The notes: generated by a model not told the origin, from the sequence alone. Shown: positions 29,843-39,897, counted from the stretch's first letter. The stretch: 64,000 nucleotides of DNA from Oceanisphaera arctica (GCF_002936955.1 NZ_MPZM01000007.1:1-64000), one strand, 5' to 3'. Translations and numbers: made by a program.

Positions 29843-30787
29843 TCAACTAAATTCGCCGTCGAAGGTGACGGGCGGTGTCACCGCAGAAAAATCGTCCAGT
29901 CCGGAAAACAGAGAGGTGAAGTCACTTTCACATAGTCGCTTTACCGCTGGGTGCTGGATCATCCGTTCGGCAAAAATAACGTAATACTCTTCTTTCAGCT
30001 CTTCGACCCGACCGATCTCGATCACCGGCTGATATTGTAGAATGGCGTCCCGGTAGATGGCCGGAGCCACGAAAATACCCTGATTGAAGAAGCCGAAGGC
30101 CTTCATCATCGCCGCATCGTCGAATTCACCGAGGATCTGTGGCTTGAGGCCTTGTACCTCCAGCCAGTGCCGCAGTTGCCGACCCATGGCGGTACGCCGC
30201 CCCGGGATCAACAGCCGCCGCTCTTCCAGACATTCGGGAAAGGGCCTGGTCGGTAAGGGCTCCCGGCAGTAAAAGCCGATATCACACTCACCCAGCTTCT
30301 TGGACAGCAGCCCTGCATGCTGGGCCGAGTCTACCGGACAGTCCGACAGAATCATGTCCAGCTTGTGCTGGCTGAGCTGCTCGAGCAGCATTTCGTGGGT
30401 CGACTCGTAGCAGCGCAGGTGAATGGAGCCGTCATTGGGGATCACCGACAGCAAGACCCGGCTCGCCAGTCGTTTGGACAATGCATCGGCGATGCCGACG
30501 TCGAAAATCAGATGATCTTCCTTGCGATAATGCACAATATCCAGCATCTCGTAAGACAGGCTGAACATGCGATCCGCATACTTGAACACCAGCTGCCCCA
30601 GCTCGCTGGCCTCCAGCTGGCGCCCCTTGCGCTTGAACAGCTTGCCACCGAGGCGCTGTTCCAGCTGGCGGATCTGCCCGGTAACGGTCTGGGGGGTCAG
30701 AAACAGCGCTTCGGCCGCCTTGGTGACCGAGCCTTTCTTCTGGGTCATCCAGAAATAATACAGGTGGTTGTAGTTAAGGTGTGACAA
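29843..30787 (-). CDS. nhaR: LysR-family transcriptional activator NhaR
   Basis: 314 residues if begun at the TTG at 30787, which has GGAG six bases upstream and yields [21 protein letters not shown], aligned with E. coli NhaR. N-terminal LysR helix-turn-helix ([21 protein letters not shown]), then the effector domain with [23 protein letters not shown]. NhaR activates nhaA in response to Na+. It follows nhaA on the same strand with a hairpin in between, as in E. coli. Confidence 0.95.
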   Translation of the reverse strand: MSHLNYNHLYYFWMTQKKGSVTKAAEALFLTPQTVTGQIRQLEQRLGGKLFKRKGRQLEASELGQLVFKYADRMFSLSYEMLDIVHYRKEDHLIFDVGIADALSKRLASRVLLSVIPNDGSIHLRCYESTHEMLLEQLSQHKLDMILSDCPVDSAQHAGLLSKKLGECDIGFYCREPLPTRPFPECLEERRLLIPGRRTAMGRQLRHWLEVQGLKPQILGEFDDAAMMKAFGFFNQGIFVAPAIYRDAILQYQPVIEIGRVEELKEEYYVIFAERMIQHPAVKRLCESDFTSLFSGLDDFSAVTPPVTFDGEFS

Positions 30788-30826
30788 AGGCCATCTCCAA
30801 TGCGTATTGGCTCCATCATAATGAAA

Positions 30827-30852
30827 GCGGCCGGGTTTGAATACCCGGCCGC
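30827..30852 (-). terminator. hairpin between nhaA and nhaR
   Basis: Perfect 10-bp stem (GCGGCCGGGT with ACCCGGCCGC) and 6-base loop, 59 bases after the nhaA stop, followed by CTTTCATTAT. Probably a partial terminator that lowers nhaR expression relative to nhaA. Confidence 0.65.
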
Positions 30853-30911
30853 CCTGTTGAAGACCACGGATTGACTTCACACAATCGCAGTGGTGATGCT
30901 CACATCGTTAA

Positions 30912-32093
30912 CTACATCTGCAGCGCCGTCCTGGTGTGATGCCGGGGCAGAATGTAATTCAGCATGCCATAGCCGATAATCGCCGCCAGCGTCGATCCCA
31001 TCAGGATACCGAGCCGGGACAGGTTGGCCAGATCTTCATGACCGGTAAAGGCCAGTGATGAAATGAAGATGGACATGGTAAAACCGATGCCGCAGAGCAC
31101 GGACACGGCAAATATCTGCTTCAGGCACACCCCGGTTGGCAGTTGAGCAATGCCCAGTCGTACCGCCCCCCAGCTGACCAGAAAGATCCCCATGGGTTTA
31201 CCAATCAACAAGCCGGCCATGATGCCCAGTGGCAATGCCGATGACAAATCATCCAGCGAGAGCCCCTGCAGCGAGACGCCTGCGTTCACGAAAGAGAACA
31301 ACGGCAGTATCAGAAAGGCACACCAGGGATGCAGGAAGTTTTCCAGCTGGCGGGCCGGTGAAAACTTGCGGCCATACAGCGGGATCAAAAAGCCCAGTAT
31401 TACCCCGGCCAGAGTCGCGTGTACGCCCGACTTGAGCACGGCAGCCCAGACTATCCAGCCCAGGATCAAATAAGGCACCAGACTGTGGACCTGAGCCCGG
31501 TTCAGCCAGAACAGGCCGCCAATACCGATCACCGCCACCGACATCGCAGGCACAGATAGTCCGTGGTTGTAGAACAGGGCGATGATGATGATGGCCCCCA
31601 GATCGTCGATGATCGCCAGCGCCAGCAGAAATACCTTGAGGCTGAGCGGCACCCGCTTGCCGAGCAAGGCCATGACCCCCAGAGCGAAAGCAATATCGGT
31701 AGCGGTAGGAATGGCCCAGCCATTCATACTGGCGCCTTCGCCGACGTTGAACACTAAAAACCACAGGGCGGGAAACAACATGCCACCAATGGCCGCCAGG
31801 GCCGGAAACATGGCTTTTTCCCGGGTAGACAGGGCACCGGATACCAGTTCGCGTTTCACTTCCAGGCCGATGACCAGAAAGAAAACCGCCATCATGCCGT
31901 CATTGACCCAATGGGACAGCGTCTTGTCCAGATCCAGGGTGCTTATCCGCAGCTGTATCCGGGTGCTGAGCAGTTCCTGATAAAGATCCACCAGGCCGGT
32001 GTTGGCCATCACCATGGCGACGATCGCCGCCACTATCAGTAAAATACCGCCGGCAGATTCCATTGCCAGAAAACGTTTCAATACATCCGTCAT
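30912..32093 (-). CDS. nhaA: Na+/H+ antiporter NhaA
   Basis: 393 residues with 12 predicted helices. Exchanges two H+ for one Na+ across the inner membrane, important at high salt and alkaline pH. The paired Asp of helix V are in [13 protein letters not shown] and the essential Asp of helix IV region in [17 protein letters not shown] at 32093 gives [16 protein letters not shown], as in other NhaA; GGGAG lies about ten bases upstream. The 187 bases between this start and thyA are AT-rich and contain no further gene; nhaR control sites probably lie there. Confidence 0.96.
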   Translation of the reverse strand: MTDVLKRFLAMESAGGILLIVAAIVAMVMANTGLVDLYQELLSTRIQLRISTLDLDKTLSHWVNDGMMAVFFLVIGLEVKRELVSGALSTREKAMFPALAAIGGMLFPALWFLVFNVGEGASMNGWAIPTATDIAFALGVMALLGKRVPLSLKVFLLALAIIDDLGAIIIIALFYNHGLSVPAMSVAVIGIGGLFWLNRAQVHSLVPYLILGWIVWAAVLKSGVHATLAGVILGFLIPLYGRKFSPARQLENFLHPWCAFLILPLFSFVNAGVSLQGLSLDDLSSALPLGIMAGLLIGKPMGIFLVSWGAVRLGIAQLPTGVCLKQIFAVSVLCGIGFTMSIFISSLAFTGHEDLANLSRLGILMGSTLAAIIGYGMLNYILPRHHTRTALQM

Positions 32094-32280
32094 ACAATTG
32101 AGGCTCCCTCTCATCAACAAGATGCTCGAGTGTAATCAGCCCCCCCGCCGACGAGTAATCGATTGTATCTGCTTAACACCTCGGAAAAATCGAGCATTAA
32201 ACGACGAATGAGCTTATATAGCCGACTCCGAAATAAAATTTAACACCATGGCAAAATAAGTTTTACAGTTTAAATTCTTT

Positions 32281-33075
32281 TTAAACCGCGACCGGAGCCT
32301 TGATATGCGGATGCGCCTGGTAGTTTTCCAGCACAAAATCCTCGAAGGCATAATCAAACAGGGAGTCGGGTTTGCGCGCCAGCCGCAGGGTCGGCAGGGG
32401 CAGCGGCTCTCTACTCAATTGTAGCCGAGCCTGATCCAGGTGGTTGCGATAGAGGTGTACATCGCCTCCGGTCCAGACAAAGTCGCCCACGTCGAGTCCC
32501 GCCTGCTGGGCCAGCATGTGGGTCAGCAGCGCGTAGCTGGCGATATTGAAGGGCAGGCCGAGAAAGACATCACAGCTGCGCTGATAGAGCTGGCAAGACA
32601 ACTTGCCGTCGACCACGTAAAACTGGAACAGGGCGTGACAGGGCGCCAGCGCCATTTGATCCAGCTCGCCCACGTTCCAGGCCGAGACGATGATGCGACG
32701 GCTGTCCGGATTGGTCTTGATGGTCTCCAGCGCCTGGCTTATCTGATCGATAGTGCGACCGTCAGCCCCTTGCCAGCTGCGCCATTGATGTCCATATACC
32801 GGGCCCAGATCGCCGTTATCGTCGGCCCACTCGTCCCAGATCCGTACCCCGTGCTGCTTTAGATAGCCGATGTTGGTGTCACCGTTCAGAAACCACAGCA
32901 GCTCATGAATAATCGATTTCAGATGACACTTCTTGGTGGTGATCAGCGGAAAGCCCTCGGCCAGATCGAAGCGCGTCTGATGGCCGAATACCGACAGGGT
33001 GCCGGTACCGGTTCTGTCTTCTTTTACGGCACCCTTGTCCAGGATATGTTGCATCAGCTCCAGATAGGCTTTCAT
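32281..33075 (-). CDS. thyA: thymidylate synthase
   Basis: 264 residues, exactly the E. coli length. Methylates dUMP to dTMP with methylene-tetrahydrofolate. Catalytic Cys146 lies in [14 protein letters not shown]; the dUMP-binding RRIIVSAWN and [12 protein letters not shown] and DVHLYRNH blocks are intact, and the conserved C-terminal IKAPVAV closes the active site. The ATG overlaps the lgt stop by four bases (ATGA), giving coupled translation as in E. coli. Confidence 0.98.
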   Translation of the reverse strand: MKAYLELMQHILDKGAVKEDRTGTGTLSVFGHQTRFDLAEGFPLITTKKCHLKSIIHELLWFLNGDTNIGYLKQHGVRIWDEWADDNGDLGPVYGHQWRSWQGADGRTIDQISQALETIKTNPDSRRIIVSAWNVGELDQMALAPCHALFQFYVVDGKLSCQLYQRSCDVFLGLPFNIASYALLTHMLAQQAGLDVGDFVWTGGDVHLYRNHLDQARLQLSREPLPLPTLRLARKPDSLFDYAFEDFVLENYQAHPHIKAPVAV

Positions 33076-33890
33076 GCTGTTTTTTCTCCATTACCAAACC
33101 ATTGGGGGCGACGACAGGCCGCCCATAACATCAGTGCGCCAGCCAGCATCATCGGCATCGATAACAGCTGCCCCATGCTGAACAAGTCGAGGTAGAGCCC
33201 AAGCTGAGCATCCGGCTCCCGTACAAATTCCACCATGAAGCGGAACAGGCCGTAACACAGCAAAAAGAGGCCGGAAACCACGCCACGAGGCGGACGCGCT
33301 CGCCAGGCCAGATTCAGGATGATCAGCAAGACCACCCCTTCGAGGGCAAACTGGTACAGCTGGGAAGGGTGACGCGGCAGCATGCCCGCCGCGGGAAAAA
33401 TAATGCCCCAGGGCACATCCGTGACCCGGCCCCAGAGTTCGCCGTTAACGAAGTTGCCGATGCGACCGGCGCCCAGACCAAAGGGGATCAGCGGCGCGAT
33501 AAAATCGGATACTGCAAAGAAGGTTTTGTGTTGCTTGCGGGCAAACAGCCAGAGCGCGGTGATTACCCCGACCAGGCCGCCGTGAAACGACATGCCGCCG
33601 GTCCAGATTTTGACGAGGTAAAGCGGGTCGGCGAGAAAGGTGTCGAACTGGTAGAAAAACACGTAACCGAGGCGGCCACCGAGGATCACCCCGAGAAAGC
33701 CATAGAACAACACATCGGAGACCTGATCCCGGGTCCAGTCCGCTCCCGGTCGTGCCGCACGGCGATTGGCCATCAGCCAGGCGAAGAGAAAGCCCAGCAG
33801 ATACATCAAACCATACCAGTGCACCGCCAGGGGACCGATTTGTATGGCGATGGGATCGAAACCGGGAAACACCCAGTGGCTTTGAGACAT
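33072..33890 (-). CDS. lgt: prolipoprotein diacylglyceryl transferase
   Basis: 272 residues, seven membrane helices. Adds diacylglycerol from phosphatidylglycerol to the lipobox Cys of prolipoproteins, the step before LspA (also in this window). Signature [16 protein letters not shown] is present near residue 140, and HGGL in [10 protein letters not shown] carries the essential His. ATG at 33890 follows GGGGTAAG. Coupled to thyA downstream. Confidence 0.97.
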   Translation of the reverse strand: MSQSHWVFPGFDPIAIQIGPLAVHWYGLMYLLGFLFAWLMANRRAARPGADWTRDQVSDVLFYGFLGVILGGRLGYVFFYQFDTFLADPLYLVKIWTGGMSFHGGLVGVITALWLFARKQHKTFFAVSDFIAPLIPFGLGAGRIGNFVNGELWGRVTDVPWGIIFPAAGMLPRHPSQLYQFALEGVVLLIILNLAWRARPPRGVVSGLFLLCYGLFRFMVEFVREPDAQLGLYLDLFSMGQLLSMPMMLAGALMLWAACRRPQWFGNGEKTA

Positions 33891-34015
33891 GCACTTACCC
33901 CGTCAGCAATAAAAGCGGGTATTGTGCTATCGAAACGACGGTACTGCAATTTTAAGAGCGGTAAAGATTTGCAAGGACTGGGTCAGTGAAGAGTTAAAAG
34001 CCGGGTCTTTTGTTT

Positions 34016-34084
34016 GTAGGGTCGATTTCAATCGACCTCAGGCGTGGCATTGCACCTAAAGCGGTCGAATGAATTCGACCCTAC
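34016..34084. repeat. REP-like pair of 22-bp inverted repeats
   Basis: The 22-base sequence at 34016-34037, starting GTAGGGTCGATT, is matched by its reverse complement at 34063-34084 with two mismatches; each arm is itself a small palindrome (GGTCGA ... TCGACC). The layout, two opposed palindromes around a 25-base centre, is that of bacterial REP/BIME units mobilised by RAYT transposases. It lies 56 bases after the ptsP stop. Confidence 0.85.
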
Positions 34085-34140
34085 GAAAAAATTGTCTCGA
34101 AAAGGAGTGCATTACCAGCCCCTTATCTCTCATCTTTGAA

Positions 34141-36399
34141 TCACCGTCCGCCGCGCAGCAGTCCGCCCAGTCCCCGCTCTTCCAGATAACGGCCGAACAG
34201 CCCCTTGAACATACTGGTGTTCTGGTAACTCAGGGCTTCCTGCAGCAATTTTTGCAGTTCATCACAACGAGACTGCCGCACTATGTATTTGATGCGCATG
34301 AGGTTGCTGTTGTTCATGCTGAAGCGGCGATAGCCCATGGCCAGCAGCACCAGCACACCGATGGGATCACCGGCCAGCTCGCCGCAGATGGACACGGGTT
34401 TGGCGTAGCGACGGGCCGCATCGATGATCTGCTGCAAGGCGCGCAAGACTGCCGGATGCAGGGTATCGTAAATCCCGGCCACCCGGCCGTTGTTTCTGTC
34501 CACCGCCAGCAGGTACTGGGTCAGATCGTTGGTACCCACCGACCAGAAGTCCACCAGCGGCGCCAGATCCGGCAACAGGTAGAGCAGCGAGGGCACCTCT
34601 ATCATCACTCCCAGGCTGGGGTAACGGATGATGCCCTGCTGATCGGCGGTTTCGGCCGACACCTCACGCCAGGCGCGATCCAGCATTCTGCGCGCTACCC
34701 GCACCTCATCCAGGCTGGTTACCATGGGCAGCATGATGGACAGGTTGTCCAGCCCCTGACTGGCCCGCAGCATCGCCTTCAGCTGCACCAGAAAAATTTC
34801 GGGATGATCCAGGGTCAGACGAATGCCGCGCCAGCCGAGAAAGGGGTTTTCTTCCACTATGGGGAAATAAGGCAACTGCTTGTCGCCGCCCACATCCAGG
34901 GTGCGCATGCACACCGGTTTACCCACATAGCTAGCCATGACCCGACGATAGCTGGTGACCTGCTCCTGTTCGGAAGGAAAGCGGTCACGCATCATGAAGG
35001 GAATTTCGGTGCGGAACAGCCCTACCCCATCGGCGGTGTCGTTCATGGCAATATCGGTATCCGCACTCAGGCCTGCGTTCAGCAGCAACGACACTGTGAC
35101 GCCGTCCAGAGTAACGGAACTTTCGTTGCGCACCGTAGCGAAGAGCTCGTCCATCTGCTCTTCCTGGACGATAAGCCGACGATACTCGCGCAGCACAGAG
35201 GGCACCGGCTCCACCAGCAAGTCACCGTTGTAGCCATCGACGATCAGGGTGCGGTCTTCCAGCAGCTCGAAGGAATGATCGATACCCATGACCGCCGGAA
35301 TGCCCATGGCTCGGGCCAGAATGGCGGCGTGGGAGTTGATCGAGCCTTTGGCGGAAACGATGCCCTTGAGCTTGCTCCGGGGTATTTCTGCAATCAGGGT
35401 GGCGCTGATTTCATCCGCCACCAGAATGATCGGCTCGGCCAGGGTCAAGAGGCCTTCATCTTCATGGATCAGCCGGGTCAGCAATCGCTGACCCAGATCA
35501 CGAATATCCGCCGCCCGCTCGCGCAGGTAGGGATCCGACATCACGGAAAACTGGGCTATCTGTTTTTCACAGACGCGCTTCACCGCACTGCCGGCGATCC
35601 AGCCTCGTTCTATCTGTTCCCGGATCAGGCCGATAAACACCGGATCCTTGAGGATATACTGATACACCTCAAACACTGCCACCGACTCGCTGGCCTGCGA
35701 CTCCTTGAAGCGCAGCGCCATGCCGTTCAGCTCGTCTTCCACCTGCACCAGCACCTTGTCGAGCCGCTCATGCTGCACGGCGGCGTTATCCGCCTTGCGC
35801 TCCTTCACCTTGCTCAGCTCGACCCGGGGCCGCCACACCCAGGCACGACCGATGGCCACGCCGGGCGAGCCCGCCAGACCGCGCAGTATGCCATGCCAGT
35901 TGGGCGATCGCAGGTTGCCCTTGGCCTCGGCATGGGCAATGACGGTCGCAAGCTGGGAGGCCAGGGTGACCAGAAACGACTCTTCCCCTTCTTCGAACAG
36001 CCGTACCTGTTTTTGCTGCACCACCAGCACGCCCAGGGTTTTACGCTGGTGAATGATGGGGGCGCCGAGGAAGGACTTGAAGGCATCTTCACGGGCTTCG
36101 GGCAGGTATTTGAATTTGGGGTGCAACTGGGCATCGGCCAGGTTGATCAGCTCTTCCTTTTCACCGATAAGACCGACGATACCCTCACCCAGCGGGATCC
36201 TTGCCCGTCCCACCGCCTTGGCGGCCAGGCCATCGGTGGCTGCCAACAGATAGTTCTGCTCATGCTCCTGGCGTAAATAAATGGAGCAGCAGTCCACCCG
36301 CATGGCACTACGGGTCTGCCGGACCAGTTCACCCATGGCTTGATTAAGGTCAGAGCTGGCCGTTACCTGCTGAACGATTTCCCGCAATTCCTTTAACAC
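34141..36399 (-). CDS. ptsP: phosphoenolpyruvate-protein phosphotransferase EI-Ntr
   Basis: 752 residues. N-terminal GAF domain (about 1-160, binds glutamine in E. coli) joined to a PTS enzyme I module. It passes phosphate from PEP to NPr and then EIIA-Ntr, tuning potassium and nitrogen responses. The phospho-His is in GSINSHAAILARAMGIPAV, the PEP site in GLFRTEIPFMMR and the C-terminal signature in SICGELAGDP. Start is GTG at 36399 with AGGCGG upstream. It follows rppH by 25 bases on the same strand. Confidence 0.96.
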   Translation of the reverse strand: MLKELREIVQQVTASSDLNQAMGELVRQTRSAMRVDCCSIYLRQEHEQNYLLAATDGLAAKAVGRARIPLGEGIVGLIGEKEELINLADAQLHPKFKYLPEAREDAFKSFLGAPIIHQRKTLGVLVVQQKQVRLFEEGEESFLVTLASQLATVIAHAEAKGNLRSPNWHGILRGLAGSPGVAIGRAWVWRPRVELSKVKERKADNAAVQHERLDKVLVQVEDELNGMALRFKESQASESVAVFEVYQYILKDPVFIGLIREQIERGWIAGSAVKRVCEKQIAQFSVMSDPYLRERAADIRDLGQRLLTRLIHEDEGLLTLAEPIILVADEISATLIAEIPRSKLKGIVSAKGSINSHAAILARAMGIPAVMGIDHSFELLEDRTLIVDGYNGDLLVEPVPSVLREYRRLIVQEEQMDELFATVRNESSVTLDGVTVSLLLNAGLSADTDIAMNDTADGVGLFRTEIPFMMRDRFPSEQEQVTSYRRVMASYVGKPVCMRTLDVGGDKQLPYFPIVEENPFLGWRGIRLTLDHPEIFLVQLKAMLRASQGLDNLSIMLPMVTSLDEVRVARRMLDRAWREVSAETADQQGIIRYPSLGVMIEVPSLLYLLPDLAPLVDFWSVGTNDLTQYLLAVDRNNGRVAGIYDTLHPAVLRALQQIIDAARRYAKPVSICGELAGDPIGVLVLLAMGYRRFSMNNSNLMRIKYIVRQSRCDELQKLLQEALSYQNTSMFKGLFGRYLEERGLGGLLRGGR

Positions 36400-36424
36400 T
36401 GCCGCCTACTCCTGTGCCGATGGG

Positions 36425-36937
36425 TTACCTGTTTCGTTTACGAGCGTCTCGGCGGCCTTGCTCTGCCATGACAATGGGGGCAAATTCCCTCAGTACCCGT
36501 CGATATACTTCCCGCTTGAAAGAGACCACCTGACGCACCGGGTACCAGTAGCTGACCCAGCGCCAGTCATCGAACTCCGGATGCCCATGGCAACCAAATT
36601 CGATGTGCGATTCGTGATCCGATTCCAACCGCAACAGAAACCACTTCTGTTTTTGACCAATGCAGACGGGATTGCTGTCCCATCGCACCAGACGCTTGGG
36701 TAACTTGTACTTCAGCCAGTGGCGGGTGACCGCCAGCAAGGTGACATTTTCGGGTCTGAGCCCGATTTCTTCGTACAGTTCCCGATACATGGACTGCTCC
36801 GGCGTTTCGCCGTCGTCCACCCCGCCTTGGGGGAACTGCCAGGAATGTTGCCCGTAGCGTCTGGCCCATAACACCTGGCCTTTGCGATTGCAGATCACTA
36901 TGCCTACATTGGGACGAAAACCGTCGCCATCTATCAC
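36425..36937 (-). CDS. rppH: RNA 5'-pyrophosphohydrolase
   Basis: 170-residue Nudix hydrolase that removes pyrophosphate from the 5' end of mRNA and so starts RNase E-dependent decay. The Nudix box occupies residues 38-60, with [10 protein letters not shown] and [19 protein letters not shown] and [22 protein letters not shown] are typical of RppH. Start GTG at 36937, as in E. coli. First gene of rppH-ptsP-lgt-thyA. Confidence 0.97.
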   Translation of the reverse strand: MIDGDGFRPNVGIVICNRKGQVLWARRYGQHSWQFPQGGVDDGETPEQSMYRELYEEIGLRPENVTLLAVTRHWLKYKLPKRLVRWDSNPVCIGQKQKWFLLRLESDHESHIEFGCHGHPEFDDWRWVSYWYPVRQVVSFKREVYRRVLREFAPIVMAEQGRRDARKRNR

Positions 36938-37060
36938 GCAATCACCAGACTAAAAAAATAACATAAGGACGATTGTTCCATATTCCCCTATTCCCGGCAA
37001 ATGATGCTGTCAACGCCAGCTCGATAGTCAATGTTGAATAACTTGTCTTTTTGTCAATAG

Positions 37061-37460
37061 TTATGAACAGAAAAAGGATCGTCAGGGGATCGCTTTCCCC
37101 CAATTTATGTGGATAAGCTTGTGATAAAGGCTGTATAGCTTGAGATGCCTTATTTCACGATGCTTGAACAACAGGGTGATCAAAACACAAGACAAGACAA
37201 AAAACATCAATAAATCATAAGATTAACATCAAAAAAAAGGATCGAGCTGGATCTTTTCACAGCCCGTATAAAAATGCCTGCTGTGTTAGTAAGTCTCACC
37301 GCTCAAAGATCAACCAATGTCGACTTATCCACAAAACCAAAGTAAACAAAGCGTTAACAGTAAGAAAAAAAAGCTGATTTTTGCCGTTTTGGCCACCGTA
37401 AAATCACGGTCCGGCCGTTGTGTGCAGTTATCCAGAGTTTCTGTGGATAAGGCTGTGCAA
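37061..37460. promoter_or_regulatory. DnaA-box cluster, candidate DARS2 locus
   Basis: The 675-base gap between rppH and mutH has no convincing gene. It holds perfect DnaA boxes at 37108-37116 (TGTGGATAA), 37325-37333 (TTATCCACA) and 37442-37450 (TGTGGATAA), plus a one-mismatch box at 37428-37436 (TTATCCAGA). The last two face each other five bases apart. Six GATC sites (37077, 37088, 37178, 37240, 37250, 37308) and an A-rich stretch at 37180-37240 lie among them. In E. coli the intergenic region mutH-ygdP(rppH) is DARS2, which regenerates ATP-DnaA from ADP-DnaA. Position and content agree; the E. coli Fis and IHF sites were not identified here. Confidence 0.78.
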
Positions 37461-37612
37461 CAGCATGTTTATACTCAGGTAAAACCGGTATATCATGCAG
37501 CCGCCGAAAAGCGCAATAACAAGCTGCTGATAAGTCATTTTAAATCATGTGGTTATAATAATTACTGGCTCGGTAGTCAGTATTTCTCCCACCTTTGGAG
37601 GCCGGTCACATT

Positions 37613-38290
37613 TTGAACAATCCAATTTCCCGTCCTGCCTCGATCCCGGCCCTGCTGCTGCGCGCCGAACAACTGGCCGGCCTGTCGCTGAGAGAGCTGG
37701 CCCAATCGTTTGATATCCCGGTTCCTACCGATCTGAGGCGAGACAAGGGCTGGGTGGGCCAGCTGCTCGAACTGGCACTGGGAGCCAGTGCGGGATCGAA
37801 GCCGGAGCAGGACTTTCCCGAGCTGGGTGTCGAGCTGAAAAGCATCCCCATCGACGGTCGTGGCAAGCCACTGGAAACCACCTTTGTCAGCGTCGCGCCG
37901 CTGACGGACATCGGCGGCCTGCGCTGGGAAGATTCCAACGTGCGCAACAAGTTATCCCGGGTATTATGGATACCGGTGCTAGGAGAACGCAGCCTGGCAC
38001 CCGGCGACAGGATCATCGGTCAGCCACTGCTGTGGAGCCCGAGCGAGCAGGAAGAACAGTTGTTACGCCAGGACTGGGAAGAAATAATGGAGTTGATAAG
38101 CCTGGGGGAGGTGCAAAACATCAGCGCCCGTCATGGCCAGGTGCTGCAGCTCAGGCCCAAGGCCGCCAACGGCCGGGCGCTGACCGAGGCGGTAGGTCGC
38201 CAGGGCCAGCCCATCATGACACTGCCGCGCGGCTTCTATCTGAAAACCGGCTTTACCGCGGCCCTGCTGGCCCGACATTTCATGCTGTAA
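37613..38290 (+). CDS. mutH: DNA mismatch repair endonuclease MutH
   Basis: 225 residues from the TTG at 37613 (GGAGG 11 bases upstream); a TTG at 37595 would add six. Nicks the unmethylated strand at hemimethylated GATC when activated by MutL. Active-site residues are in [24 protein letters not shown] (Asp, Glu, Lys of the PD-(D/E)xK fold); [13 protein letters not shown] and [11 protein letters not shown] match E. coli. A TATAAT box at 37554-37559 may be its -10 element. Its presence implies Dam methylation. The TAA stop forms the start of the repeat that follows. Confidence 0.95.
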   Translation: MNNPISRPASIPALLLRAEQLAGLSLRELAQSFDIPVPTDLRRDKGWVGQLLELALGASAGSKPEQDFPELGVELKSIPIDGRGKPLETTFVSVAPLTDIGGLRWEDSNVRNKLSRVLWIPVLGERSLAPGDRIIGQPLLWSPSEQEEQLLRQDWEEIMELISLGEVQNISARHGQVLQLRPKAANGRALTEAVGRQGQPIMTLPRGFYLKTGFTAALLARHFML

Positions 38291-38655
38291 TACCTATCAC
38301 ATTAAACAAATGATCTATTTAATTTCTGCCTCAATGTCGGACAAAGGATCTGCTCCACCGACCCGCTTCAAGCACATCCATGTGACGCTCAGCACATGAC
38401 ATCCCTGTCATGTGATGGTCGGCGGAGCAGATCCCTTTGTCCTCCTTGACGCATCGGAGTCGCCTGTTGGCGCTATCTGCGGGCCACTCGGAGTTCCAGA
38501 AGAGGCAACAGAGATCGCCTCCCACGACCGTGACATGCCAGGGATGGCATGTCCGAGCTTACAGGGATGTACTCGTAGCGTGTCGAGGGAGGAGGCTCTG
38601 CTGCCTCTGGAACTCCACCCCAAAATCTGAGCAGGTATTTAATGGGACTGGTATA
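38288..38655 (+). repeat. dispersed hairpin repeat, copy 2 (reference copy)
   Basis: Begins TAATACC (TAA is the mutH stop) and ends GGTAT. Two long imperfect hairpins can be drawn: one pairs 38339-38361 with 38419-38442, the other pairs 38490-38520 with 38587-38616. A linker at 38443-38489 joins them. The same order of blocks occurs, reversed, at 778-1239. Fills the whole mutH-rplS gap except the rplS terminator; no gene. Confidence 0.88.
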
Positions 38656-38683
38656 AGCGGCTAGCGCCAGAGGCACAAAAACA

Positions 38684-38709
38684 AAAAGGCCCGCATTTGC
38701 GGGCCTTTT
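38684..38709 (-). terminator. terminator of rpsP-rimM-trmD-rplS
   Basis: Perfect 11-bp stem AAAAGGCCCGC/GCGGGCCTTTT with ATTT loop, 16 bases after the rplS stop on the minus strand, followed by T-rich sequence. Confidence 0.92.
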
Positions 38710-38725
38710 GACACAACCGGTCGGC

Positions 38726-39088
38726 TTACTTGCTGCCGCGGGGAGTAAGACGCTCTTTGATACGAGCAGACTTACCAGCACGGTCACGCAGATAGTAAAG
38801 CTTGGCACGACGCACGGCGCCACGACGCTTCACTTCCACGCTGCCGATCAGCGGGCTGTGAGTCTGGAAGGCACGCTCAACGCCTTCACCGTTGGAAATT
38901 TTACGCACGGTGAATGCAGAGTGCAGGCCGCGGTTACGCTTGGCGATAACAACGCCTTCATAAGCCTGCAGACGCTCTTTGCCGCCTTCGGCAACGCGTA
39001 CCATTACACGCACGGTGTCGCCCGGGCCAAACTCGGGGATATCGGTGCGCAATTGTTCGTCTTCAAGCTGCTTAATGATGTTGCTCAT
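38726..39088 (-). CDS. rplS: 50S ribosomal protein L19
   Basis: 120 residues, bL19. [25 protein letters not shown] at the start and [27 protein letters not shown] near the end are the conserved signatures; it sits at the 30S-50S interface. ATG at 39088 follows AAGGAAA. Last gene of its operon, 32 bases after trmD. Confidence 0.98.
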   Translation of the reverse strand: MSNIIKQLEDEQLRTDIPEFGPGDTVRVMVRVAEGGKERLQAYEGVVIAKRNRGLHSAFTVRKISNGEGVERAFQTHSPLIGSVEVKRRGAVRRAKLYYLRDRAGKSARIKERLTPRGSK

Positions 39089-39120
39089 GATATTTCCTTA
39101 CCTAGGGTAAACTGAAAACT

Positions 39121-39870
39121 CTACTGTTCCGGCTCGCGATAATCGCGAACAAATTGGGCAAGAAGCTGCTCTTGCTCGTCAGTCAGAGCTAGGTTATTCA
39201 AGAGTTCCGGCCTTCTTAACCAGGTCCGGCCCAATGACTGCTGCATTCTCCAGCTGGCCACATCAGCGTGGTTGCCACTCAACAACACTTTGGGAACGGC
39301 CATTCCCGCCAGTTGCTCAGGGCGTGTGTAGTGTGGATGATCCAGAAGCCCTTCGCTGAAGGAGTCCTGCTCCGCACTCGCCATGTCGCCGAGAACGCCG
39401 GGCACCAAACGGGCCACCGCATCCACCAGTACCATGGCCGGCAATTCGCCGCCACTGAGCACGTAATCTCCGACCGACCACTCTTCGTCGACATCGGCCT
39501 GAATAACGCGCTCATCCACTCCTTCATACCGACCGGCCACCAGAATCAACTTCTCGTGTTTTGCCAGTTCGGTAACGCCTTGCTGATCCAGCTTGCGGCC
39601 CTGAGGAGACAGGTAAATCACCCTGGCCCCTTCGCCTGCCGCCTGTCGCGCCGCCGCTATGGCATCGCGCAGTGGCTGAACCATCATCAGCATCCCGGGT
39701 CCGCCCCCGTAGGGTCTGTCATCGACAGTGCGGTGTTTGTCCCGGGTGAAATCCCGCGGATTCCAGCATTCAAATGTCAGCAGGCCATCTTTAACGGCCC
39801 GCCCGGTCACACCAAAGTCGGATACTGCCCGGAACATCTCCGGGAAGAGGCTAACGACCCCTATCCACAT
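39121..39870 (-). CDS. trmD: tRNA (guanine-N1)-methyltransferase
   Basis: 249-residue SPOUT enzyme that makes m1G37 in tRNAs reading CNN, AGG-type and proline codons, preventing +1 frameshifts. Trefoil-knot SAM site: [27 protein letters not shown] and [30 protein letters not shown] precedes it. ATG at 39870 follows GGAGAG. Third gene of the rpsP operon. Confidence 0.98.
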   Translation of the reverse strand: MWIGVVSLFPEMFRAVSDFGVTGRAVKDGLLTFECWNPRDFTRDKHRTVDDRPYGGGPGMLMMVQPLRDAIAAARQAAGEGARVIYLSPQGRKLDQQGVTELAKHEKLILVAGRYEGVDERVIQADVDEEWSVGDYVLSGGELPAMVLVDAVARLVPGVLGDMASAEQDSFSEGLLDHPHYTRPEQLAGMAVPKVLLSGNHADVASWRMQQSLGRTWLRRPELLNNLALTDEQEQLLAQFVRDYREPEQ

Positions 39871-39897
39871 GATTCTCTCCGCGCGATTCGACTCGGG

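Noticed and set aside
36976-36998. C-rich TATTCCCCTATTCCCGG near the rppH start as another heptamer element
   Set aside because: Only two units, no opposing arm, and at a gene start rather than a stop; too weak to list.
36938-37612. Chromosomal origin oriC
   Set aside because: DnaA boxes and GATC sites fit, but neighbours are rppH and mutH, not mnmG, dnaA or mioC, and there is no clear 13-mer unwinding set. DARS2 explains position and content better.
37317-37616. 99-codon open frame in the rppH-mutH gap
   Set aside because: No good ribosome site, low-complexity Lys-rich composition, and it overlaps the DnaA boxes and the mutH start. Regulatory DNA explains it better.
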